Shown here piece after piece: positions 34,129-39,624 of a stretch of 39,624 bases of DNA (position 1 is its first letter; every line of letters starts with the position of its first letter). The notes under the pieces were generated by a model that had not been told where the DNA came from, did no database searches, and saw only the letters and a list, made by a program, of their open reading frames with translations. This DNA is from Puniceicoccales bacterium (GTDB taxonomy: Bacteria; Verrucomicrobiota; Verrucomicrobiia; Opitutales; JAIRKQ01). The stretch lies in NCBI GenBank assembly GCA_031268175.1, contig JAIRXR010000002.1, forward strand, positions 1 through 39,624, in the 5' to 3' direction. A program made the translations under genes and the position numbers.

Positions 34129-34135
34129 TTTTTTT
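34129..34135 (-). other. A7 homopolymer that splits the UIM-like gene
   Basis: Seven A residues on the minus strand lie inside codons 5-6 after the ATG at 34146. As written, translation stops at a TAA immediately after the run; adding one A opens the 90-residue frame. Such runs permit transcriptional slippage or phase variation, or may mark a sequencing or assembly error. Confidence 0.55.
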
Positions 34136-34164
34136 ACATTATTCATGTCATTTCCTTGTCAAGA

Positions 34165-34179
34165 AGCTAATCATTAGCT
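34165..34179. promoter_or_regulatory. Palindrome AGCTAAT-C-ATTAGCT between divergent genes
   Basis: Two perfect 7-bp arms flank one central base, midway between the start of the UIM-like gene (34146, minus) and the open frame leading into ruvC (34183, plus). The position fits a shared operator; no regulator is known. Confidence 0.45.
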
Positions 34180-34182
34180 ACT

Positions 34183-34977
34183 ATGATTTTCGATAAATGT
34201 CAAATAAAAAACCATTTTCGTGATCTTTCGCAAAAATCCGCAAAATATTGGCTAGGGTTTGAATACGTTTGCGAATGGGTGGTTGGGAAATTTTCGTTTG
34301 CCGCGGAGCATCCATCAAAGCGCTGGCAGAAAAACATTGGACAAATTTTTGGCCCCTGGTATTCGTGGTTGATGGGCTGTAAAAGCTCGCGACGCATGTG
34401 GACAGAAAAATTGGCGGCTGGCGCGGATGCGGTCCGTCAGAGACTGCCAAAGGCTGGCGGAAGCCTACAAATTGTCCGCCGGTTTAGCGGCACCGTCATT
34501 GGGGTGGACGCGAGCCTCCGCGGAACGGGCATTGCAGTGCTCGATTTTTCTCAGGCACATCCGAGCCTACTGTTTTCCAGCAAAATCGTATGCCAGCGGA
34601 AACTATCCTTTTTCCAGTGTATCGAAAAGATTTTCACCGAGGTCAGTGCGATTTTGAAAAATTTCGCAGTCGATTGGGCTGCCATTGAGCAAACGATTTA
34701 CGTGCAGAATCATAGGGTCGCGCACACCCTTGGCGCGGCTAGAGGGGCGATCATAGCTGCGCTGATGAATGGCGGAGTGGGGATCTCCGAATATGCCCCG
34801 CTGCGGATAAAGCAGGCGATTAGCGGCGTTGGCCGCGCTTCGAAGGAGCAAGTCAGGCGCATGGTCTGCAACATTTTGCGCGTGGAGAGCGCGGGTTCGT
34901 ACGACGAAAGTGACGCTATAGCCGTTGCCATTTGCCACGCTTGGGCAGGTGGCAGATGCGGCAGCTCAAGTACCTGA
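34183..34977 (+). CDS. ruvC: Crossover junction endodeoxyribonuclease RuvC, with N-terminal extension
   Basis: The RuvC nuclease domain occupies about residues 104-260: TVIGVDASLRGTGIAVLDFS with the first catalytic Asp, AAIEQTIYVQNHRVAHTLGAARGAI with the catalytic Glu, and KQAISGVGRASKEQVRRMV and SYDESDAIAVAICHA with the last acidic residues. It cuts Holliday junctions with RuvAB. The frame adds about 100 residues before the domain, rich in Trp (KYWLGFEYVCEW, GPWYSWL). An ATG at 34372 gives 201 residues, which may be nearer the true protein because relatives in this group often carry a shorter basic leader. Neither start has a Shine-Dalgarno. Confidence 0.88.
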   Translation: MIFDKCQIKNHFRDLSQKSAKYWLGFEYVCEWVVGKFSFAAEHPSKRWQKNIGQIFGPWYSWLMGCKSSRRMWTEKLAAGADAVRQRLPKAGGSLQIVRRFSGTVIGVDASLRGTGIAVLDFSQAHPSLLFSSKIVCQRKLSFFQCIEKIFTEVSAILKNFAVDWAAIEQTIYVQNHRVAHTLGAARGAIIAALMNGGVGISEYAPLRIKQAISGVGRASKEQVRRMVCNILRVESAGSYDESDAIAVAICHAWAGGRCGSSST

Positions 34978-35081
34978 ACGGAATTTATTTTCCAAAATCC
35001 ATAAAAAATCGTTGATTTTTTTTAAAAAACACACACCATGAGCTCTGCGTGTAATTGCAGGGAGAGTGCGGTAGTTTGGAC

Positions 35082-35522
35082 ATGAATCTCAACAAATATG
35101 TAAACGAGCTGTTGCAGGCGATTGGTAAATCGCTTGACCTGCCGGGCCTGGTTTTGGATGACAACGGGCACTGCGTGTTGCTGTTCGACGATAAGGTCGT
35201 ACTGAACATGGAGCTGGATTTGGCGAAGGAACTTCTCATAATCTATTCCTACATCGGCGAGGTGCCGTTCGAAGGACGCGAAACGATTTTTGAAACGTTG
35301 CTGGAATCGAATCTTTTTTGGAAAGACACGCAAGGAGCTACCATAGGCATTGACAAGCAGACCCAGACAGTCGTTCTGGCATTCCCCATAGAACTTCCCC
35401 TTAAACGAAAAGAAAATTTTGAAGAAAGATTGGCTCTTTTTGTGGAGATCACCGAGAGTTGGATAAGCAAACTTGAGAAGATGTCTTCGAAAGCGGAGTT
35501 GATCGCGAATGAAGACCAATAG
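35082..35522 (+). CDS. CesT-family type III secretion chaperone (1)
   Basis: At 146 residues, this small acidic protein has the CesT/Tir-chaperone pattern: an N-terminal helix (LNKYVNELLQAIGKSL), the LVLDDNGHCVLLFDDKVVLNMEL beta-sheet, LIIYSYIGEVPFEGRETIFETLLESNLFWKDTQGATIGID, and a closing helix (FEERLALFVEITESWISKLEKM). Such dimers bind the N-terminal part of type III effectors and deliver them to the secretion ATPase. It therefore implies a type III system elsewhere in the genome. The ATG at 35082 gives a normal start; nine more codons are open upstream. An unknown basic protein gene follows after 53 bases and is a candidate partner. Confidence 0.82.
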   Translation: MNLNKYVNELLQAIGKSLDLPGLVLDDNGHCVLLFDDKVVLNMELDLAKELLIIYSYIGEVPFEGRETIFETLLESNLFWKDTQGATIGIDKQTQTVVLAFPIELPLKRKENFEERLALFVEITESWISKLEKMSSKAELIANEDQ

Positions 35523-35575
35523 AGAGCAATCGCAGCTTGATTTTTATTGTGTTGGAAAGTAGTGGGAGTTGTTAG

Positions 35576-35887
35576 ATGGGTGAGATTGCTACGAATCGCA
35601 ATGGAGGCAACCGAGTTGTTTTGGCGCGGCAATTGGGTCTTTCGTTTGCGCATGTAAAAAAACAGTGCGGCCGCAGGAACATTCTAGGACTGCTTGGCAA
35701 GTTTGAATTTGTCGTCGGCCGCAGTCACGGTGTTTCGACGAGGCCGTTGGGTATGCACAAGGTCGCCATTGTTGAGGACCACGGGGCCAGGGTGTACGGA
35801 ACATCGCCGATGGCTTTGTTTGCCGCATCTGGCCATGGATTTAGCGATGCGCAGATGCGGAACATCCGCGTCATTCCCTCCAGATAA
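35576..35887 (+). CDS. Basic 103-residue protein downstream of a CesT chaperone, unknown
   Basis: I do not recognise this protein. It is basic, with Arg/Lys/His-rich stretches (VKKQCGRRN, VVGRSHGVSTRPLGMHK), and has no membrane segment or signal peptide. A GGAG Shine-Dalgarno 7 bases before the ATG and the absence of competing frames support a real gene. It lies 53 bases after the CesT gene on the same strand. Because chaperone genes often sit beside their effector, it is a candidate substrate, but it could equally be an RNA-binding or regulatory protein. The DUF2062 gene follows 67 bases later. Confidence 0.65.
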   Translation: MGEIATNRNGGNRVVLARQLGLSFAHVKKQCGRRNILGLLGKFEFVVGRSHGVSTRPLGMHKVAIVEDHGARVYGTSPMALFAASGHGFSDAQMRNIRVIPSR

Positions 35888-35954
35888 AAATCACTTTGGC
35901 ACTTTTGCAAAGATTTATTGCTAAATTTTCGATTCCATCCATAGTTGCTGCGCC

Positions 35955-36542
35955 ATGTGCGACGGAGGCGATGCGAATAGGGAAAGGGATTCGAAACTAA
36001 GGCGCATAAGATTCGTAAAAAAAATCCTGCGCCGCCTACCAAGGAAGGCATCGCTTCACAGGTATCCAATTTTAAACAAATTTGCCGATGCGGCGCGCAA
36101 GAGGTCCTATCTGTGGTCATTCAGAGTGTCGGAAGTTGTGCCGGCGTTTTACCTCGGATGGATAATAACGTTAATGCCGATTCCGTCGTTTATCCAGATC
36201 ATTATCGCTTTTTTCGTAGCCATGGTGTGCAGGGCAAATGCCGTGATCCTAATGTTCCTCCAACTGCTGTCAAATGTGGCGACATGTCTTTTCCTGTGGT
36301 TTGTTACTCACAAAGTTGGGGCATTTGTCGTCAACCTTTTGGGGTCGGAGAATTTGAGAGTGATGCCGCCTGGGGCCGCAGCCAACACGTCGCACCCCAG
36401 CGAGCGCGCCCTGCGAATAGTTGCAACCATGATTCTCGGAGCGATTGTCCTTGGTTCCATACTGGGAGCAATTTCCAGCGAAATATACAAGTATTTTGCT
36501 AGAAAGTACGCAAGCGACTGCAGCAATCGCCCAAAGGAGTGA
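35955..36542 (+). CDS. DUF2062 membrane protein
   Basis: The 195-residue protein has a basic N-terminal tail, then SEVVPAFYLGWIITLMPIPSFIQIIIAFFVAMVCRANAVILM, the conserved DUF2062 region with small-residue-rich helices. A second pair of membrane helices follows near 100-120 and 150-175. DUF2062 proteins are small inner-membrane proteins of unknown function, sometimes fused or linked to glycosyltransferases. The family call rests on the P-x-P turn and helix order. It is convergent with rmuC, separated by 8 bases. Confidence 0.75.
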   Translation: MCDGGDANRERDSKLRRIRFVKKILRRLPRKASLHRYPILNKFADAARKRSYLWSFRVSEVVPAFYLGWIITLMPIPSFIQIIIAFFVAMVCRANAVILMFLQLLSNVATCLFLWFVTHKVGAFVVNLLGSENLRVMPPGAAANTSHPSERALRIVATMILGAIVLGSILGAISSEIYKYFARKYASDCSNRPKE

Positions 36543-36550
36543 CGCCGCCG

Positions 36551-37741
36551 CTACGGCGCCGGTTCGCATATTTTTCCTACTACGCCGATTGGCGCAATTC
36601 CCATGCCCAAGTCATGGAATTTTTTTGCCTGCGGCATGAGTCGAGAGTCCGCGGAGGCGCGCATTTTATTGAATGCGTCCACGCTGTTCGCCAGTGCCTT
36701 CCCGACGCAGTTAAAGTGCTCGAAAAACACGCGGAGGCGGGCATACATTTCCCTGCCAATTTCAGCAATTTCATTTGCCTCTTTGGTTAAATTTGCCTGT
36801 TGCCAGCCAAATGCTATGGCCTTGAGTAGAGCTATGAGTGTGGTGGGGGTAGCCAGGATTACGCGCTTTGCCACGCCGAATTCCAGCAATTCTCCGTTGG
36901 CGCGGAAGGCATCGCTCAGGAAATTCTCTCCGGGCAGGAATAGGACGACGAATTCCGGGCAATTGGCAAATTGTTGCCAATAATTTTTCGATCCCAGCTT
37001 TTCCACATGCCTCTTTATTTGCGTCGCAAATGCCGCCAGTGCCGTCTGCTGATCCGCCTTCGACCCAAAGGAGGAGGCTTCCAAATATCCGCTCAGCGGC
37101 GCCTTGGCGTCGACCACAATTGTGCGCCCGTTTGGTAAATTTATCACCATGTCGGGCCTGAAGCTTTGTCCGTCCGCGGAAACGGCGCTCGCCTGCTCTT
37201 CAAAGTCAACGTGCTCAACCATGCCTGCCAGCTCAACCGTTCGCCGAAGTTGCATTTCTCCCCACTGCCCGCGCACATCCGGCTTTTTTAGCGCATTGCA
37301 CAGGTTGTTCGTCTCCTCCTGCAACATGGCGCTCGCCTGCGTGGACAATTTCAATTGCTCCGCAAGGCTGGCGTAGGCCGATTGCCGCTGCTCCTCCAAT
37401 TTTTTCAGCTTTTCGTCGAATGCCTTTAGCGTGGTTTCGATGGGTTTTACCGCATTGCCGAATTCATTGTTTGCTTCGTTCGTGAGCGCGTTGAACGAAT
37501 TTTTGGCCAGTAGCAAAAACGCCTCGTTGTTGTCCCGTAGGGCTTTAGCGGACATCTGCTCGAATCGTTCATTCAATTGTTTGTAGAGATTATCCCGCTC
37601 GCAAATTCTTTCGTTCGCCACAGCAAGGCGCACTTCTGCCTCCGACAATTTCCTGCGCAGAGATCCGGCTTCCACGCTTTTTTTCACGTAGGCACCGACG
37701 GCGATGGCCGAGATGATGCCCAAAATTACGCTAAGTACCAT
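36551..37741 (-). CDS. rmuC: RmuC-family DNA recombination protein
   Basis: The 396-residue protein has an N-terminal membrane anchor (about 3-20, LSVILGIISAIAVGAYVKK), a long coiled coil (about 20-140), and the RmuC core: VRGQWGEMQLRRTVELAGM near 160, FRPDMVINLPNGRTIVVDAKAPL near 195, and ATPTTLIALLKAIAFGWQQ near 305. E. coli RmuC limits inversions between short repeats and is thought to contain a nuclease-like core. The ATG at 37741 puts the anchor at the N-terminus; a TTG at 37759 would add six residues. It is the only minus-strand gene between the two CesT genes. Confidence 0.95.
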   Translation of the reverse strand: MVLSVILGIISAIAVGAYVKKSVEAGSLRRKLSEAEVRLAVANERICERDNLYKQLNERFEQMSAKALRDNNEAFLLLAKNSFNALTNEANNEFGNAVKPIETTLKAFDEKLKKLEEQRQSAYASLAEQLKLSTQASAMLQEETNNLCNALKKPDVRGQWGEMQLRRTVELAGMVEHVDFEEQASAVSADGQSFRPDMVINLPNGRTIVVDAKAPLSGYLEASSFGSKADQQTALAAFATQIKRHVEKLGSKNYWQQFANCPEFVVLFLPGENFLSDAFRANGELLEFGVAKRVILATPTTLIALLKAIAFGWQQANLTKEANEIAEIGREMYARLRVFFEHFNCVGKALANSVDAFNKMRASADSRLMPQAKKFHDLGMGIAPIGVVGKICEPAP

Positions 37742-37910
37742 TGGCGCATTGGTATGCAATCACCGCGAAAAGGCGACCAATTTTCGCTGGCTTTTGCGCG
37801 CATCGCCGTCGAATGCAGCGAAAAGGTCTGCGTGTCAGCCTCCGGAGCCCGGAAAATTTTTGTTCGCGACTTTACGCAAATGCCAAAATTCGTTTGGCGG
37901 TAAAAAAGCG

Positions 37911-37916
37911 TTGACA
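37911..37916 (+). promoter_or_regulatory. Perfect TTGACA upstream of the second CesT gene
   Basis: A consensus -35 hexamer lies 50 bases before the ATG at 37966. The -10 position at 17-18 bases is GC-rich and poor; a TATAGC (about 37959-37964) is too far for the same promoter. The element may work with an activator. Confidence 0.35.
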
Positions 37917-37965
37917 AATGGGGCGGAAGGCGCATCCTGCTAGCGCATAAAGATAGTGTATAGCC

Positions 37966-38475
37966 ATGCCAATAGATACTTTTACAAATATATTACATGA
38001 ATTTGCAAGTCGGATAAATCTCGTTGGGTTGCAGATCGATTCGTCCGGATACTGCTGCCTGGATGTTGACCATGGAACGCTCATTCACATAAAGCATGAA
38101 GGCAAGAGAGATTCGATGATCTTCATCGCTGAAATAGGGCAACTTCCCGACGTCACGGCCGGCGCCGTTGCGCGCTATTTGCTCAGGATGAACGACGATG
38201 CAGAGGAAAGCAAGGGTATGACGCTTTCCTATAATTCGGAGAGCAACAACGCTGCCATTGGGTACCAGTTTCCCATGCGGTTTTTGACCATAGAAAAATT
38301 TGAAGAATTCTTCAAAATATTCCTCGACGAAGTGGACCGCTGGAAGCAGAAAATGGCGCTTTACATGCAGGGCACATTGCCAAGGGGTGAGGATGCTTCA
38401 GCCGGCGATCTGGGTGCCGCGGCGGTGTCCGGTGGCGTATCAGTCGGAGCGCCGGAATTCATGGTAGGCGCCTAG
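37966..38475 (+). CDS. CesT-family type III secretion chaperone (2)
   Basis: The 169-residue protein has a CesT fold pattern: N-terminal helix (FTNILHEFASRINLVGLQI), beta-strands SGYCCLDVDHGTLIHIKHEGKRDSMIFIAEIGQLPDV, central helix GAVARYLLRMNDDAEESKG, strands MTLSYNSESNNAAIGYQFPM, and the helix LTIEKFEEFFKIFLDEVDRW. The last 35 residues are Gly/Ala/Ser-rich and low in complexity, outside the usual domain. It is only weakly similar to the CesT protein at 35082, so the two probably serve different substrates. No effector-like gene is adjacent; the MDR gene follows after 21 bases. Confidence 0.8.
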   Translation: MPIDTFTNILHEFASRINLVGLQIDSSGYCCLDVDHGTLIHIKHEGKRDSMIFIAEIGQLPDVTAGAVARYLLRMNDDAEESKGMTLSYNSESNNAAIGYQFPMRFLTIEKFEEFFKIFLDEVDRWKQKMALYMQGTLPRGEDASAGDLGAAAVSGGVSVGAPEFMVGA

Positions 38476-38496
38476 TGCTTTCAGCCTCGTTCGGCC

Positions 38497-39477
38497 GTGA
38501 AATGTCTCAGTTTGGTCTACGGTAGTTTCGGCAAGCCGGCTGAGGTGTTGAAGCTTGAGGAAGGTGATCTCTCTGGTGCTTTAGCCGCCGGAGAGGTGGT
38601 TGTTGGGCTCGTTGCTTCCCCCGTACACCCGTCCGACATGGGAATGATTTCCGGGACCTACGGTAAATTGCCAACCTTGCCGGCTGTCGGTGGCAGGGAA
38701 GGCCTTGGCAGGATCGTGGATGCCGGTGCTTCCGCCGGTGATCTGATTGGAAAGCTGGTAAAATTTCCCTTTGGTGCGTGGCGCAGCGTCGCTGTGGCGC
38801 GGGCCAGCGATTTATTTTTTGTCCCAGATGGAGTGGACGTTTACCAGGCATCGATGGCGTTCATAAATCCGCTGACGGCGTGGATGCTTCTGAATTCCAT
38901 TAGGGAGCTGAAACCGGGCGACTGGATAATTCAAAATGCTGCAAATTCCGCCGTTGGCGTGGCAGTCATGCAGATCGCCGGTGCCATGGGAATTCGCACA
39001 ATAAATCTCGTGCGCAATGCTGCCGCCCGCTCGGAAAGGCTCATGGCCAGTGGTGCCACCGCTGTCTTCGACGAAGATGCGTTCGATCCGAAGGCATTGG
39101 GTGATCACACGGACGGAAATTTGCCGCTGCTCGGTTTTAACTCAATCGGCGGCGACAGCGCCATGAAAATCATAAAGAGCGTGGCCCGGGGTGGGGAGGT
39201 CGTGACGTTTGGCGGAATGGTCGGAGATAGGGTGCGTTTCCCAACGCGCGAGCTGATATTTAAAGATCTGCGCCTGCGCGGTTTTTGGTTGGACGGGTGG
39301 GCCAGCGCCCAGTCCCACTGTAAGATGCAGGCGATGTACGCCATAGTTTTCGATTTGATTCGCAGAGGCACCGTGCGCATTCCGGTCCATTCCACGGCCA
39401 GGCTGTCAGACGGCCCGGCCGCCCTAATTTCAGCCTACGAGGCCAGCAAAGACGGCAAGGTTATCGTAGTGCAATGA
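38497..39477 (+). CDS. Zinc-independent MDR oxidoreductase, enoyl-thioester reductase-like
   Basis: The 326-residue protein is a medium-chain dehydrogenase/reductase without zinc ligands. It has the N-terminal GroES-like domain (VVVGLVASPVHPSDMGMISGTYG, then AVGGREGLGRIVDAG), INPLTAWMLLNSI near 127, QNAANSAVGVAVMQIAGAMGIRTI for NADPH binding near 146, and VARGGEVVTFGGMVG. NPLTAW, QNAANSAVG and the HPSD tetrad resemble MECR/Etr1-type 2-enoyl thioester reductases, though quinone reductases are close. The frame starts with GTG at 38497, 21 bases after the CesT gene; the nearby ATG at 38502 is in another frame. It ends 28 bases before the terminal repeat. Confidence 0.85.
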   Translation: MKCLSLVYGSFGKPAEVLKLEEGDLSGALAAGEVVVGLVASPVHPSDMGMISGTYGKLPTLPAVGGREGLGRIVDAGASAGDLIGKLVKFPFGAWRSVAVARASDLFFVPDGVDVYQASMAFINPLTAWMLLNSIRELKPGDWIIQNAANSAVGVAVMQIAGAMGIRTINLVRNAAARSERLMASGATAVFDEDAFDPKALGDHTDGNLPLLGFNSIGGDSAMKIIKSVARGGEVVTFGGMVGDRVRFPTRELIFKDLRLRGFWLDGWASAQSHCKMQAMYAIVFDLIRRGTVRIPVHSTARLSDGPAALISAYEASKDGKVIVVQ

Positions 39478-39505
39478 GGAAATTTTTCCGCGATTTGGCC
39501 TACCG

Positions 39506-39624
39506 CGCGTAGCAATGAATTCATAGGGAATGATCTTTGTTTATTTTTTGTTCCCCGAATGGGGAAACGCTATGGGCGGATACGAAAATTAGAAGATTGC
39601 GCTTTTGTGAGGTTTCACTCTTCG
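39506..39624. repeat. Right copy of the 119-bp perfect terminal inverted repeat
   Basis: Exact reverse complement of bases 1-119. Reading outward it begins CGCGTAGCAATGAATTC, 28 bases after the stop of the MDR gene. The two copies face away from each other, each just past a gene end. No coding content is convincing. Confidence 0.95.

Noticed and set aside
34073..34130. Frame beginning with ATG GCG ATA TAT upstream of the UIM-like frame
   Set aside because: It encodes a short Arg/Pro-rich peptide ending inside the UIM region in a different frame, without a Shine-Dalgarno or conserved pattern.
36113..36502. 129-codon frame overlapping the DUF2062 gene
   Set aside because: It is a shifted frame of the DUF2062 coding sequence, rich in Cys, Pro and Ser, with no Shine-Dalgarno or family pattern; the DUF2062 frame has coherent membrane helices.
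39506..39624. Possible 23S rRNA fragment in the terminal repeat, because of the word CCGAATGGGGAAAC
   Set aside because: The word matches a conserved 23S segment, but neither side aligns with 23S helices, and the repeat starts only 28 bases after a coding gene, leaving no room for the 5' end of the rRNA. The match is explained by a simple hairpin.
1..39624. CRISPR array, prophage, insertion sequence or integron
   Set aside because: No regularly spaced repeats, transposase, integrase, phage structural gene or cas gene was seen; the gene content is housekeeping and envelope genes plus type III chaperones.

Overview
The window looks like a piece of chromosome from a Gram-negative, host-associated bacterium of the Planctomycetes-Verrucomicrobia-Chlamydiae group, most likely a verrucomicrobial (Opitutae-like) lineage. 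The evidence is: (1) an LPS heptose gene (gmhA) and Mla lipid-transport genes, which imply an outer membrane; (2) two CesT-family type III secretion chaperones; (3) a UhpC-type hexose-phosphate transporter next to glgC and a TyrP-type aromatic amino acid permease, a set familiar from Chlamydia; and (4) an adenylate-kinase-like protein with the long N-terminal region I associate with Verrucomicrobia. The phylum call is inference. Nearly all genes are single-copy housekeeping genes, packed tightly with short or overlapping junctions. No phage, insertion sequence or CRISPR array is visible.

Layout. 1-119 and 39506-39624 are a perfect inverted repeat at the two window ends. 127-1753 (-): sodA-gmhA-cutA, overlapping or close. 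1908-1982: tRNA-Glu. 2033-3823 (-): aspS, divergent from tyrP (4090-5253, +). 5366-5914 (+): algH/yqgE, convergent with a pseudouridine synthase and a Ppx/GppA phosphatase (5900-7776, -). Then tRNA-Pro, tRNA-Leu(GAG) and rpsT on the minus strand. A 483-base divergent gap with repeated TTAACA words follows, then birA and tRNA-Leu(CAG). 10165-10209 (-) is a 14-codon Cys/Gly/Lys micropeptide gene with its own Shine-Dalgarno, palindromic operator candidate and terminator. A PpiD-like chaperone (-) and a small HTH protein (+) are divergent. A 516-base stretch has no recognised gene. 13108-15186 (-): uhpC-truA, divergent from glgC and an adenylate-kinase-like gene. 17817-23516 (-): a five-gene run sufC-sufB-mlaE-mlaF-CoA-transferase. 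23705-24652: Ca2+/cation exchanger. 24807-25067 (-): a small Ser/Asn-rich protein. 25249-32218 (+): tkt, a 980-residue AsmA-like envelope protein, ruvB and a uracil-DNA glycosylase. 32271-33596 (-): miaB. 33875-34146 (-): a small acidic protein with a ubiquitin-interacting-motif-like segment. 34183-39477: ruvC, CesT chaperone 1, an unknown basic protein, DUF2062, rmuC (-), CesT chaperone 2 and an enoyl-reductase-like MDR protein.

How it fits together. Import of host metabolites (aromatic amino acids, probably glucose-6-phosphate) could feed protein synthesis and glycogen. Envelope upkeep (GmhA, Mla, AsmA-like, PpiD-like) and oxidative or metal stress functions (SodA, CutA, Suf, the micropeptide) support life in or on a host. 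The two CesT chaperones show that a type III secretion system exists elsewhere in the genome. The most interesting candidates are small unannotated genes: the UIM-like protein, whose full reading frame is interrupted only by one base in an A7 run, and the micropeptide gene with a Fur-like palindrome. Both are read from sequence alone and their functions are inferred.
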